A DNA stretch of 64,000 nucleotides from Inhella inkyongensis (GCF_005952805.1 NZ_CP040709.1:930001-994000); one strand, 5' to 3'. Positions 18,021 to 26,693 are shown, counted from the first letter of the stretch. Made by a program: numbers and translations. Notes: generated from the letters alone by a model not told the origin.

Positions 18021-20234
18021 ATGATCATTGACCGCCTCCCCAATCTGGCCCCGTTGGGCCGCCGCCATTTCCTGGTGACCAGTGTGGCGGGCCTGACCGG
18101 CCTGGCCCTGAGCCCCTGGCAGGCCCTGGCCCAGCCGGAGGCCAAGGCCAAGCCCGGCCAAGCGCCGACCGAGCAACCACCCGCTTTCGTGCACATCGCC
18201 CCTGACGGCCAGACCACCATCCTGTGCAACCGCATGGACATGGGGCAGGGCATCGAGACCGCCCTGGCCATGATCTGCGCCGAGGAGTTGGAGGTCGAGT
18301 GGAGCGCGGTGCGAACCGGCTTTGGCAACCAAAAGCCCGCCTATGTGGACCCGGCCATGGGCATGCACCTGACGGGCGGTTCGAACTCCATCAAGAACAG
18401 CTACACCCAATACCGCGAACTGGGCGCGCGTTGCCGCGCCATGCTGTTGGCTGCCGCTGCCCAGGCTTGGGGCGAGCCGGTACAGGACCTGCGCAGCGAG
18501 CGCGGACGCGTGATCGGCAAGCAGCGCAGCGCCGGCTATGGCGAACTGTTCGAGGCCGCCATGCGCCTGCCCGTGCCCGAAGCCGTGACGCTGAAACCCG
18601 CTGCGCAGTTCAGCCTGATTGGCAAGCCCATGGGCCTCAAAGTGGCGCGCGCCAAAAGCGACGGCACCCAGGTCTATGGCATGGACATCCGCCTGCCCGG
18701 CATGAAGAGCGCCGTGATCGAGCGGCCGCCCGTCTTCAATGGCAAGGTGGCGTCCTTTGACGCCAGCGCCGCGCTGGCCATCCCGGGCGTGCGCGCGGTC
18801 TTCAAGGTGGCGCTGGATCGCGGCGGTGAAGGCCTTGCCGTGGTGGCGGATGGCTATTGGCCGGCACAGCAGGCGCGCAAGGCCCTGAAGATCCAGTGGC
18901 AGCTCGACGGCTTGGGGCGCGCGGACACCGACCAACTGCGCGCCCAGTACCTGGCCCTGGCCAACACCGAAGGCGCCCTGGTGCCCGACCCGCGCTTTCG
19001 CAAGGAGCTCCCGCCGCTGGCGAAATCGCCCAAGCGCATCGTGGCGGACTTCGTCTTCCCCTATTTGAACCACGCGCAGATGGAGCCCCTGGCCTGCACG
19101 GTGGACCTGCAGCCGGACGCCTGCACCCTGCACTACGCCTCGCAGATGCCGGGTGTGGACGCCGGCGCGGTGGCCCAGCAGACCGGCCTGCCCTTTGACA
19201 AGGTGAACATCCAGGTGCAGATGGCCGGCGGCGGATTTGGGCGCCGCGCCACCCCGACGGCCGAGTTCGTGCGTGAGGCCGTGGCCGTGGCCCAAGGTCT
19301 GGCCGCCGCAGGCCAGCGCGCGCCGGTCAAGGTGATCTGGAGCCGCGAAGACGATATGAAGGCCGGCTACTACCGGCCCTTCACCGTGCACCGCGCCGAG
19401 ATCGGCTTTGATGCGCAGGGCCAGGTGCAGGGCTGGAACCATCGCATCGTCAGTCAGAGCATCGTGACCGGCTCGCCCTTCGAGCCCTTCATGGTCAAGG
19501 ACGGCGTGGACGCGACCACGCCCGAGGGCATGGGCGAGCCCTACCAGGTGCCGATGCGCCTATCCGTGCATCACCCCAAGGTCAATGTGCCGGTGCTGTG
19601 GTGGCGCTCGGTGGGCTCCACTCACACCGCCTACGTGATGGAGACCTTGATCGACGAAATTGCGCAGGCCACCCGCCAGGACCCGGTGGCCTACCGACGC
19701 AAGATGATCCACCCCGAAGCCAAGCGCACGCTGGCGGCGCTGAACCTGGCGGTGGAGCGCAGCGGCTACGAGACCCGCAAGCTCGCGCCCGGCCAGGCCT
19801 GGGGTGTGGCGGTGCACGCCAGCTTTGAGTCCGTGGTCGCCTATGTGGTGCTGGCCACGCTGGAGGGCAAGGGCAAGGCGCGGCGGCCGCGCCTGCTGGA
19901 GGTGCACGCCGGTGTGCACTGCAATCTGTGCGTCAACCCGCGCACCGTTGAGGCCCAGGTGCAGGGGGCGGCGCTGATGGCCCTGGGCACCACCCTGCCC
20001 AATCACCGCATCACGCTCAAGGACGGCCGGGTGGAGCAGGGCAATTTCGACGCCTACGCCATGCCGCGCATGGCCGATGCCCCCCAGCGGGTGGCCGTGC
20101 ACATCGTGCCCTCGCAGGACGCCCCCACCGGCATGGGCGAACCCGGCCTGCCGCCGCTGGCGCCGGCTCTGGCCAATGCCGTGGCGCGCCTCACAGGGCG
20201 GCGTCAGCGCGAGTTGCCGTTCGCCCCTTTGTGA
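18021..20234 (+). CDS. Molybdopterin-binding subunit of aldehyde/isoquinoline oxidoreductase type (IorB-like)
   Basis: The 737-aa molybdenum-cofactor subunit. ATG 18021 follows a GGAG, and the N-terminus GRRHFLVTSVAGLTGLALS is a Tat signal with an ALA-type cleavage region, so the folded holoenzyme with the co-exported small subunit is periplasmic. Typical elements are DMGQGIETALAMICAEEL, the GGGFGRRA molybdopterin-contact loop and, at the C-terminus, GMGEPGLPPLAPALANAV with the active-site Glu. An IorB role for isoquinoline is not proven; several aldehyde dehydrogenases share this layout. A strong terminator follows. Confidence 0.9.
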   Translation: MIIDRLPNLAPLGRRHFLVTSVAGLTGLALSPWQALAQPEAKAKPGQAPTEQPPAFVHIAPDGQTTILCNRMDMGQGIETALAMICAEELEVEWSAVRTGFGNQKPAYVDPAMGMHLTGGSNSIKNSYTQYRELGARCRAMLLAAAAQAWGEPVQDLRSERGRVIGKQRSAGYGELFEAAMRLPVPEAVTLKPAAQFSLIGKPMGLKVARAKSDGTQVYGMDIRLPGMKSAVIERPPVFNGKVASFDASAALAIPGVRAVFKVALDRGGEGLAVVADGYWPAQQARKALKIQWQLDGLGRADTDQLRAQYLALANTEGALVPDPRFRKELPPLAKSPKRIVADFVFPYLNHAQMEPLACTVDLQPDACTLHYASQMPGVDAGAVAQQTGLPFDKVNIQVQMAGGGFGRRATPTAEFVREAVAVAQGLAAAGQRAPVKVIWSREDDMKAGYYRPFTVHRAEIGFDAQGQVQGWNHRIVSQSIVTGSPFEPFMVKDGVDATTPEGMGEPYQVPMRLSVHHPKVNVPVLWWRSVGSTHTAYVMETLIDEIAQATRQDPVAYRRKMIHPEAKRTLAALNLAVERSGYETRKLAPGQAWGVAVHASFESVVAYVVLATLEGKGKARRPRLLEVHAGVHCNLCVNPRTVEAQVQGAALMALGTTLPNHRITLKDGRVEQGNFDAYAMPRMADAPQRVAVHIVPSQDAPTGMGEPGLPPLAPALANAVARLTGRRQRELPFAPL

Positions 20235-20262
20235 TGGGCTGAGCCGCACTCACCCGCAAGGC

Positions 20263-20298
20263 AAAGGCCCCGTGAATCGGCGGATTCACGGGGCCTTT
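20263..20298. terminator. Bidirectional intrinsic terminator after iorB-like gene
   Basis: A perfect 16-bp stem (20263-20278 with 20283-20298) with a GGCG loop. The stem ends in AAA on the left and TTT on the right, and one more T follows before GTT. It can therefore end transcription from the molybdenum-hydroxylase genes and from the convergent gene at 20319-20627. Confidence 0.9.
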
Positions 20299-20318
20299 TG
20301 TTCGGGCTGGGCGCTTGA

Positions 20319-20627
20319 TTAGCGCGGTGCCTGCGTGAACAGCTTGGCCGCGCGGCCCTTGAGTTCCAGCAGTTCGTTGGCGGTCAGCGAGTAGCGGCCG
20401 CTGCCATCGGCCTCGACGCGGAACTCCACCTCGCGCGCACCGTTTTGCAGGATGCCCACGCTGAACTCGTAGTCCTCTTGCGCGGCCGGGACACCCTGGG
20501 TGGCGACGTCGTAGTCCTCGTAGCGCACGTTGCGGATCTCGCCGCTGGCCAGGTCCAGCTCGCCACGGGCACGCACTTCGCCGTCGCTGAGTTCGTCAAT
20601 GATTTGGATGGGGAGCTTCAGGTCCAT
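20319..20627 (-). CDS. Small acidic hypothetical protein
   Basis: A 102-aa soluble, acidic protein starting MDLKLPIQIIDELSDGEVRA. No signal peptide or membrane segment. The sequence alternates charged strands (EYEFSVGILQNG-like, REVEFRVEADGSGRYSL) and ends in a short helix (LTANELLELKGRAAKLF). No family is recognised. The start at 20627 follows the strongly biased coding region; upstream frame is non-coding. It shares the bidirectional terminator with the iorB-like gene. Confidence 0.65.
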   Translation of the reverse strand: MDLKLPIQIIDELSDGEVRARGELDLASGEIRNVRYEDYDVATQGVPAAQEDYEFSVGILQNGAREVEFRVEADGSGRYSLTANELLELKGRAAKLFTQAPR

Positions 20628-20840
20628 GGCCGTCGTCGCAAAAAGGGGGTGGAAAAGAGGTGGCCAAGGATTGGCGGGGGCGCATTGTCGGGGCTGCGCG
20701 CCAAGACGCGGACGAACAATTGGCGGAGTTTGCGCTGCGGCGAGAGGGAAAGCCCAGCTCGGCGCGGAGCAATCGGGGTCGTAATATGACCTGACACCCA
20801 ACGCCCGTTCGTTGGGCGAGTCGGCATCCCTCTCAAGACC

Positions 20841-21698
20841 ATGAACGTCCCGCATCCCCCATCGACGCCGGTCCGCCTTGCGCAAGCTGGCTTTGGCGTG
20901 CGGCGTGCGCAAGCGAAGTGGGCGACTGTTGGTGCGCTGATGGCGGGGGGCGTGGGGGCCTTGTTGGCGCCCCTGTTGGCAGCGGCGCAGCCGCTCGCAC
21001 CGGTCGAAGCGCCCGTGACCCTGCACTACATCCAGCGCCCGCCCTACATGATGGTGCAGGGCGAAGGCCTGACCGGGCTGACGGGCGGGCCTTCCTACCA
21101 AGCCTTCAAGCTGGCCAATGTGCCGGTGCGGATCGAAGAAACCCCCTTTCAGCGCCAGTTGCGCGCCGTGAAGGAGAACACCGGTCTGGACTGCATGATC
21201 GGCATGTTCTGGAAGGCTGAGCGCGAGGAGTTCGGGCGCTACAGCAAGCCGGTCTACCAGGACCAGCCGCAGCTGATCCTGGCCGCCGCCGCCCAGGCGC
21301 AGCGCTTTCAGGGTCACACGTCGATTGAGGACCTTTTCAACGATCGCTCGCTGCGCCTGCTGGTCAAGCAGGCCTACTCCTACGGCACACCGCTGGACAC
21401 CCTGATCGAGAAGCTTCAGCCCAACCGTCGCGCCACCGTGGACGAAAACCTGCTGATGGTGCGGCAGATCAAGCTGGGCATGGCCGACTACATGCTGATG
21501 GCCCCGGAGGAAGCCGCTGTCGCCATCGAGGCCGCCGGATTCCAGGCGGGCGACTTCCTGCAGATCCGCTACAAGACCATGCCGCCGGGCGAGCCCCGGC
21601 ATCTGCTGTGCAGCAAGAACGTGCCCGTGGACGTGATGCAGCGGCTGGATGCCGCCATCAAGAGGCTCGGCGACAAAGGCACCGTGACGCGGCGTTAG
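20841..21698 (+). CDS. Periplasmic binding-fold protein (TIGR02285-like), orphan
   Basis: A 285-aa protein with a long basic N-terminus and a signal segment (VGALMAGGVGALLAPLLAAAQP). The mature part has a type-2 periplasmic-binding-protein layout: VTLHYIQRPPYMMVQG at the start, FQRQLRAVKENTGLDCMIG in the middle and a cysteine-bearing RHLLCSKNVP near the end. This resembles the orphan periplasmic family I know as TIGR02285. No transporter genes are adjacent. Ligand unknown. A weakly featured 213-bp spacer precedes it. Confidence 0.7.
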   Translation: MNVPHPPSTPVRLAQAGFGVRRAQAKWATVGALMAGGVGALLAPLLAAAQPLAPVEAPVTLHYIQRPPYMMVQGEGLTGLTGGPSYQAFKLANVPVRIEETPFQRQLRAVKENTGLDCMIGMFWKAEREEFGRYSKPVYQDQPQLILAAAAQAQRFQGHTSIEDLFNDRSLRLLVKQAYSYGTPLDTLIEKLQPNRRATVDENLLMVRQIKLGMADYMLMAPEEAAVAIEAAGFQAGDFLQIRYKTMPPGEPRHLLCSKNVPVDVMQRLDAAIKRLGDKGTVTRR

Positions 21699-21912
21699 GG
21701 TCCGCCCTCCGGGCGTGCATCTGCAGCGCTCGAGTGCGGGCCTGGGGCCCGTCGTCTTGAACGGCGACCCTCAGTCGCGGCCCCAATGCGGGGCCGCGCT
21801 GAAACAAATGAAACGCTTGCCCGCTCGTCATGCAGTGGGCTTGAAACCGGAGCCTCCGACAGTGCAGACCACCGCGAACCCGCGCTGTTCTTCCACGCTT
21901 TTGGAGCCTGCC

Positions 21913-22524
21913 ATGTTCAAACCCCAGCGAATCCTTGCCGCCGCCGCCCTGGCAGTGGCCGCGAGCGGCCAAGCCGCCCCCATCACCTACACCTTCACCG
22001 CCCTAGGCACCGGCGCCGCTGCCGGCGGCACCCTGACCGGCACCCTGGTCATCGGTGCCGGCGCCACGGACAGCGACGCCAGCCCCACGCGCGGCGCCTA
22101 CGAGAGTGGCGTCACGATGTCGGGCAGCGTCAGCGGCGGGGTGCAGGACGGCATGTCCTACATGAACGAGAGCAAGCGCCTGATGGTCGATGCCGATTCG
22201 GACGACATCTTCAGCTTCATCAACCTCTCGGACACCTGGCCGGTGTTCCAACTCTTCTTCTCCGCCGCCTTCGGGGCCGACCCCTTGAAGGACGACAAGC
22301 CCCATATCTATCTGGACGACTTTGCCGCGCGGCATGAGATCCGCTTCCAGATGCCGGGCGCTAAGCAGTACAGCTACGACATCAGCTCCTGGGCCTCCAG
22401 CAGCCTGCCGCCGCGCGACCCGCACGCGGTTCCCCTGCCGGGCAGCATGGCCTTGGCCGGTTTGGGCCTGCTGGGGCTGGCTTGGGCCCAAGGCCGCCGT
22501 CGCGGCGCATCGCTCAGGGCTTGA
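21913..22524 (+). CDS. PEP-CTERM-type exported protein
   Basis: A 203-aa protein with an N-terminal signal peptide (ILAAAALAVAASGQAA) and a C-terminal tripartite sorting signal: VPLPGS, a hydrophobic helix (MALAGLGLLGLAWA) and a basic tail (QGRRRGASLRA). This matches the PEP-CTERM/exosortase system, with PLP in place of the usual PEP. The middle is a beta-rich, Gly/Thr/Ser-rich domain of unknown function. It implies an exosortase elsewhere in the genome. The 214-bp upstream spacer shows nothing clear. Confidence 0.8.
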   Translation: MFKPQRILAAAALAVAASGQAAPITYTFTALGTGAAAGGTLTGTLVIGAGATDSDASPTRGAYESGVTMSGSVSGGVQDGMSYMNESKRLMVDADSDDIFSFINLSDTWPVFQLFFSAAFGADPLKDDKPHIYLDDFAARHEIRFQMPGAKQYSYDISSWASSSLPPRDPHAVPLPGSMALAGLGLLGLAWAQGRRRGASLRA

Positions 22525-22605
22525 AGGCCGGGCTGCCCGCTGCGGCGGCGCCTTGGCGCAGGCCCTGCACATCCAGGCCGTACCTGAGTCCGAAGCCCCG
22601 CCACC

Positions 22606-23454
22606 TCAAGCACCCCCAGCTGATCCCTGGAGTGGCTGATCGGGGCAATGAGGGCGCGGGCGCAGCCGGTCCAGCGTGTCGGCGGCTGCGGTGCGCAATT
22701 GCGTCTGCAGTTCGGCCGACAGGCCGGTGTTGATGTTGGGCAGCCCCCGGGGCGATTGGCCGGTGATGGAGGCATAGAGGGTCAAGGCCGTCAGAAAGGC
22801 GCCCTGCTCGTTGGCATGGTTGCCATCCGCGCTATGCAGGCGCAGCGAAGGGCTGCGTTGCAAGGCCAGATCCCAGGCCTGGCCGACGGGCGTCACGCAG
22901 GCAGGCTGGGCCTGGGCGATGCCCACATGCAAGGCGTAAATCCGTTCGGTTTCGTCAATGCCCAGGCGCGGCCATTCGGGAAACAACACGGGCAGCGCAC
23001 CTTGGCTGCGCACCGTCTTCACCAATTGCTCGGCCTCCTGCGTGGAATAGCTGAACTGCCCGCTGCTGCTGTACTTTTGCGCCTGCAAGACCACGGCGCG
23101 CCAAGACCGGCCGTTCAGCAATGCCATGGTGCGCGGGTTGTTCAGGTGTTCGTCCAGGAACATCCAGTCGGGTGCAACCGCCACCGTGACCGTCATGCCC
23201 GGCAGACCGGCCCTCAGCAGTTGGGTCAGATGCAGGGGCAAATTGGCCACCGAGGTATGGCTGTTGCCCATCATCAGGACGCTGTAGTCGAAGCTGGGCG
23301 GCGTTTGCTGGTCGTTCCCGCCGGAGCCGCCGGATTCCGCGGAGCTTGCGCCACCGCCGCAGGACGCCAGGCCAAGGCTCAGGGCCAGAAACAGGACCAA
23401 ACCCAGGGCGGAGCCCGGTCGGGGAAGAAGGGGCCAGATCGGATGGAGTTTCAT
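22606..23454 (-). CDS. SGNH-hydrolase-like lipoprotein
   Basis: A 282-aa protein with a lipoprotein signal (GLVLFLALSLGLASCGGG) and a low-complexity Gly/Ser linker. SVLMMGNSHTSV has the GNSHT form of an SGNH/GDSL block I, and the C-terminal HSADGNHANEQGA supplies the Asp-x-x-His pair, so Ser-Asp-His catalysis is plausible. The block III Asn/Gly segments are less clear. It probably acts as an esterase or acetyl-hydrolase at the outer membrane. No partner genes are near; substrate unknown. Confidence 0.7.
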   Translation of the reverse strand: MKLHPIWPLLPRPGSALGLVLFLALSLGLASCGGGASSAESGGSGGNDQQTPPSFDYSVLMMGNSHTSVANLPLHLTQLLRAGLPGMTVTVAVAPDWMFLDEHLNNPRTMALLNGRSWRAVVLQAQKYSSSGQFSYSTQEAEQLVKTVRSQGALPVLFPEWPRLGIDETERIYALHVGIAQAQPACVTPVGQAWDLALQRSPSLRLHSADGNHANEQGAFLTALTLYASITGQSPRGLPNINTGLSAELQTQLRTAAADTLDRLRPRPHCPDQPLQGSAGGA

Positions 23455-23558
23455 GCCCCGCAGTACGCCAGCGCATCCCGATCACGGCAATTTCAGAGCG
23501 ATCCAAAACCGATCCAAAAAAAATTTCACGCGATTTGACAGGGACTTGGCGCCGCCCA

Positions 23559-24215
23559 TCAGTTCGGGCGGGTCACCCAGTTGCTCAGCGCCTCGACCAC
23601 ATGGCCGCCGCCGCTCTTGAACGGCATCTTGGATTCAAAGTTGATTTCGCGGTTGACGCCCAGTCGCAGCCCCATGGGCGTGTCGGCGAACTGAACCTTC
23701 ATGTCAAACGCCACGACCAGGGGAATGGCCACCGTCACGTGGTAGGCGTAGATCTCGCCGTTCTCAGGGTGGGCCCAAAGCTTGAATCGCAGCTTGTTCG
23801 AGGATCCCTCGTTGAGTTCGAACTCCGTCGCGTCCGTGCCATTCCACTTCACATGGTCTTGTCGTTTGAAGGCCGCCTGCTCGTCGAATGCGTTCTTGGC
23901 CAGGCCCTTGAGCATGGCGTCGAAGGCCATCGGTTTGCGGGCCGAGGACTCTTTTGGCTTGGGTTCTGAGCTGATCACGGTGTAAACCGGCTCGCCCTCC
24001 TGCCAGGCTGTTTGCTGCAGTTTGATGGCGATCTCCTTGCGGCCCGCCCCTTGGTCCAGCGCCACTTTTTGATCGATGTCGCGCGCCACGAACATCTCGG
24101 CGGCACGGGCATTGCGCACCACCTTGACCCACAACGGGTCTGGCGTGGTGGCGAAACTGCCGGCGGAATAGACGCAGAGTAAGAGCGCTGCTAGCTTGGG
24201 TCCCCAGGATCTCAT
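23559..24215 (-). CDS. Exported hypothetical protein
   Basis: A 218-aa protein with an N-terminal signal peptide (GPKLAALLLCVYSAGSFAT). The start at 24215 (MRSWGPK) is chosen because the signal begins there; the open frame extends 55 codons further upstream without signs of coding. The mature region is a mix of strands and helices with two conserved-looking segments, AFDAMLKGLAKNAFDEQAAF and YAYHVTVAIPLVVAFDMKVQ. I do not recognise the family. It lies between an SGNH lipoprotein and the transposase island. Confidence 0.6.
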   Translation of the reverse strand: MRSWGPKLAALLLCVYSAGSFATTPDPLWVKVVRNARAAEMFVARDIDQKVALDQGAGRKEIAIKLQQTAWQEGEPVYTVISSEPKPKESSARKPMAFDAMLKGLAKNAFDEQAAFKRQDHVKWNGTDATEFELNEGSSNKLRFKLWAHPENGEIYAYHVTVAIPLVVAFDMKVQFADTPMGLRLGVNREINFESKMPFKSGGGHVVEALSNWVTRPN

Positions 24216-24414
24216 GGTGCTTTCAGTGGTGTGCGGTGAGCGTGCCGAGATGCGGCCGTCCGGAAAAGGGCGGCACCATAGCCCAGCGGGGCGCCCGCGC
24301 ATCGGCCAGAGGTTGGACAGCAGATTCCTTGATCTGAACTGTCGATTGCGGCGCGCCGATGGCACGATGAAGCAGGCCACTCGGCCCGAGCGTCCGGCCC
24401 GAGCGGCCCGAGCG

Positions 24415-25311
24415 TCAAGCCTCAGGTTTCAAGCCCCCAGCCCCTTGCTGCAGTTTGATCAACTGGCTGACCCGCGCCACAGAGAGTCCCAGCTCGCGGG
24501 CCATCGCGCTCATCGTCAAGCCGGCTTCGCGGTGGCCCAGCCACAGCGCCTGCTCCCGGCTGCTGCATTCGGCCAGGTATTGGCGCAGGGTCTTGGGGTG
24601 CGCGGCCTGGCGTTGCGCCTTCGGGGTGCCGGTCTTCTTTTGAAGTTGGGGCTCACCGCCCGCCAACGCCTGCATGCGCGCCACGAACGCCTCATCCCCC
24701 AGGTAGATCTGCTGCCGCAGCCCCTGCTCCCATAGCGGTTGATCGCGCGCGGCGGCCACCAGCTGGGCATAGCGCCTTGCCGCCCGCGCCTGCAGGGCCG
24801 GCGTGCTGGCGGGCTGTGCCAACAGATAGGCGTGCAGGCCGGCGCAATCCAGCCAGGGCGGCGCCTCGACTCGCAGGCAATGTGCGCGGTAGCTGGACCA
24901 GGCCCAATCGCCGGGCTCGCCCACCATGCGGGCGCGCACCGGGTTGAGCTCGACGTAGCGGCAGACCTCGAACAGATAGGTCTCGCGGTCCACCAGCACC
25001 GCCTTGTAGCGCCCCTGCAGCAGATGGCCCACCTTACCGTGGCGGCGGTTGTAGGCCTGGGTGTAGCGGCCGTTCAGTTGCTGCATCAGTGCCGCAAGAT
25101 TGGCGCGGCGCGTGTGCAGCACGAAGTGGTAGTGGTTGCCCATCAGGCAGTAGGCCAGCATCTGCGCATCAAAGCGCTCCAGCGTCTGGGCCACGATGTC
25201 CAGCAGCAACTCGCGGTCACCGTCGTCCTCAAAGATCGGCTCACGCCGATCCCCCCGCGAGGTCAGGTGGTAGATGGCGCCAGGGAATTCGATGCGCAGG
25301 GGGCGGGACAT
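24415..25311 (-). CDS. REP-associated tyrosine transposase (RAYT, IS200-like Y1 domain)
   Basis: A 298-aa single-copy Y1 transposase of the RAYT type. The N-terminal domain begins MSRPLRIEFPGAIYHLTSRG. The HUH metal motif is NHYHFVLHTR, the Y1 domain continues through GRYTQAYNRRHGKVGHLLQGRYKA, and VCRYVELNPVRARM is typical of RAYTs. A C-terminal helix-turn-helix (LTMSAMARELGLSVARVSQL) may bind DNA. RAYTs act on REP hairpins and do not move as classic IS elements. Its 5' end and leader are duplicated just upstream, and short repeats occupy the flank. Confidence 0.9.
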   Translation of the reverse strand: MSRPLRIEFPGAIYHLTSRGDRREPIFEDDGDRELLLDIVAQTLERFDAQMLAYCLMGNHYHFVLHTRRANLAALMQQLNGRYTQAYNRRHGKVGHLLQGRYKAVLVDRETYLFEVCRYVELNPVRARMVGEPGDWAWSSYRAHCLRVEAPPWLDCAGLHAYLLAQPASTPALQARAARRYAQLVAAARDQPLWEQGLRQQIYLGDEAFVARMQALAGGEPQLQKKTGTPKAQRQAAHPKTLRQYLAECSSREQALWLGHREAGLTMSAMARELGLSVARVSQLIKLQQGAGGLKPEA

Positions 25312-25357
25312 GCGCTGAATTTAGGCGGCGGGGGCGGGGACTTCAAATTTGAGGCCT

Positions 25358-25402
25358 GACCCTGGAGCCCTAGACCCTGGAGCCCTTGACCCTGGAGCCC
25401 CT
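25358..25402. repeat. 15-bp minisatellite, three units
   Basis: Three adjacent 15-bp units: GACCCTGGAGCCCTA, then CTT and CCT variants at the last three bases. It lies exactly between the two copies of the RAYT 5' end and starts inside the last bases of the first copy's REP-like sequence. Confidence 0.9.
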
Positions 25403-25403
25403 G

Positions 25404-25565
25404 GTAGGCCAGCATCTGCGCATCAAAGCGCTCCAGCGTCTGGCCCACGATGTCCAGCAGCAACTCGCGGTCGCCGTCGTCCTCAAAGATCGGCTCACGC
25501 CGATCCCCCCGCGAGGTCAGGTGGTAGATGGCGCCAGGAAATTCGATGCGCAGGGGGCGGGACAT
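25404..25565 (-). pseudogene. Truncated RAYT 5' fragment (54 codons)
   Basis: Duplicate of the first 54 codons of the adjacent transposase gene, from ATG at 25565 to the codons MLAY. After the junction the frame runs through the minisatellite into unrelated sequence, giving a Gln/Gly/Leu-rich tail. It lacks the HUH histidines and the catalytic Tyr, so it cannot be an active transposase. It may still carry the binding and promoter sequences of the gene. Confidence 0.85.
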
Positions 25566-25597
25566 GCGCTGAATTTAGGCGGCGGGGGCCGAAACTT

Positions 25598-25657
25598 CAA
25601 ATTTAAGGCCTGACCCCATAGCCCACCCAAATTTAAGGCCTGACCCCATAGCCCACC
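25598..25657. repeat. 30-bp perfect tandem repeat, two units
   Basis: Two identical, adjacent 30-bp units starting CAAATTTAAGGCCTGACCCC and continuing ATAGCCCACC. The first belongs to the second copy of the RAYT leader. Read on the minus strand the core is GGGGTCAGGCCTTAAATTTG, a sequence type I associate with RAYT-linked REP elements. Confidence 0.9.
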
Positions 25658-25704
25658 ATAGCCCATAGGCGCTGCCCCGAAGCCCTGTGACCCCGCTGCC
25701 CGTG

Positions 25705-25732
25705 ATGACCCCGAAGCTATGACCCCGAAGCT
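25705..25732. repeat. 14-bp tandem repeat, two units
   Basis: ATGACCCCGAAGCT occurs twice in direct contact. The TGACCCC word also recurs at 25610-25617, 25640-25647 and 25688-25694, so the whole 25.35-25.74 kb stretch is a field of related short repeats upstream of the transposase gene. Confidence 0.85.
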
Positions 25733-25796
25733 ACGGTCGACTTGCTTTGGTTCCACACCAGCGGCGCCTTGCGGGTGGACGCGGGACGCTCAGACC

Positions 25797-26675
25797 TCAG
25801 GGCCGTCCGCCCTCGGCGAATGCTTGGCTGCCGGCTGCACTTGGGAATGCAATTTTTCCGCCCTCGGCAACCAGCAGCGTCTGAGGCCCGCCGGTTGACC
25901 CCCCGCCAGGGATTTGCGGGGCCAGTTCAACCCAGGCAGCCAACATTTCTTTGCCTCCGCACATCTTTTGAAATAGCGCGTGAAAGAATTTTGCGAATTC
26001 CTGTCCATTTCTATCAAATGTAAAAACGAGGTTCGCGGTCTTGGGGCCCGGCAGTTCCATGGCCTTCTGGATCGAATCCGCGGAATTGGCTGCGGCCACG
26101 ATCACGATGGCGGAGTTCGTCATTTGAACGATTTGTCGAATACCGGATTTCCCTTCAGGTGTGATGGTCCCATCCTCGCCCAATTTCGCATAGACGAACA
26201 GAACTTCCGCGCGCGGAATTTGGTGCGGCGGCGGAGCAATCGATCGCTGGAAGAGACCTGAAATCGCATGGACATCGTCGTTGACGGTCGAGGTCATGCT
26301 CTCGCCGATCAGGTTTGCGAATCCGATGGTCAGAGGTATTCGAACCGTCGAGACCACAGGCATCGCACTCGCGCTCTTGCGTCGATCGGCCTCATCAAAG
26401 GCCCTTTTGATCTCACCTAATCTGGCTTGGGTCTTTTCGATGAACTTGCCCAATGCATAAGTCAAGAAACCCATACAGGAGCCGAACCCTGCAATGACCA
26501 TGATGGCGTCAGACCTCCCGCCTGAAAACTTGAGCCAGACGGCAAAAGCTAGAGAACCAAAGCAAATGACGATGGCTGCGACTTGAAACTTGGCAATCGT
26601 CTTGGCAAGCCGCGCTCGCGCCAGGGTGCTCTCAATGTATTTTTTAAAGTCCTCCGACTTTTCTTGTTCCGGCAT
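25797..26675 (-). CDS. Two-TM hypothetical protein, lower GC than neighbours
   Basis: A 292-aa protein beginning MPEQEKSEDFKKYIESTLAR. Two membrane helices follow a short cytoplasmic coil (FQVAAIVICFGSLAFAVWL and IMVIAGFGSCMGFLTYALG), then a coiled segment (IEKTQARLGEIKRAFDEADRR) and a soluble domain of about 190 residues with a Rossmann-like stretch (IRQIVQMTNSAIVIVAAANSADS). The region 25960-26660 uses many A/T-ending codons, unlike every flanking gene, which points to horizontal acquisition. The C-terminal tail is Gly/Pro-rich. Family and function unknown. Confidence 0.7.
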   Translation of the reverse strand: MPEQEKSEDFKKYIESTLARARLAKTIAKFQVAAIVICFGSLAFAVWLKFSGGRSDAIMVIAGFGSCMGFLTYALGKFIEKTQARLGEIKRAFDEADRRKSASAMPVVSTVRIPLTIGFANLIGESMTSTVNDDVHAISGLFQRSIAPPPHQIPRAEVLFVYAKLGEDGTITPEGKSGIRQIVQMTNSAIVIVAAANSADSIQKAMELPGPKTANLVFTFDRNGQEFAKFFHALFQKMCGGKEMLAAWVELAPQIPGGGSTGGPQTLLVAEGGKIAFPSAAGSQAFAEGGRP

Positions 26676-26693
26676 GTCACTGATCCTGTTTGC

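Larger units (their letters stand above)
25150..25616. repeat. 213-bp direct duplication of the RAYT 5' end (offset 254 bp)
   Basis: Bases 25150-25362 (first 54 codons of the transposase gene plus its leader) recur at 25404-25616 with seven differences by eye. A 15-bp minisatellite fills the 41-bp gap between copies. Both copies end in CAAATTT(G/A)AGGCCTGACCC, a REP-like sequence. This is a recent tandem duplication or a replication slip at repeat sequences. Confidence 0.92.

Noticed and set aside
25404..25565. Possible second functional RAYT gene
   Set aside because: Only 54 codons of the gene are duplicated; the HUH motif and catalytic Tyr are missing.
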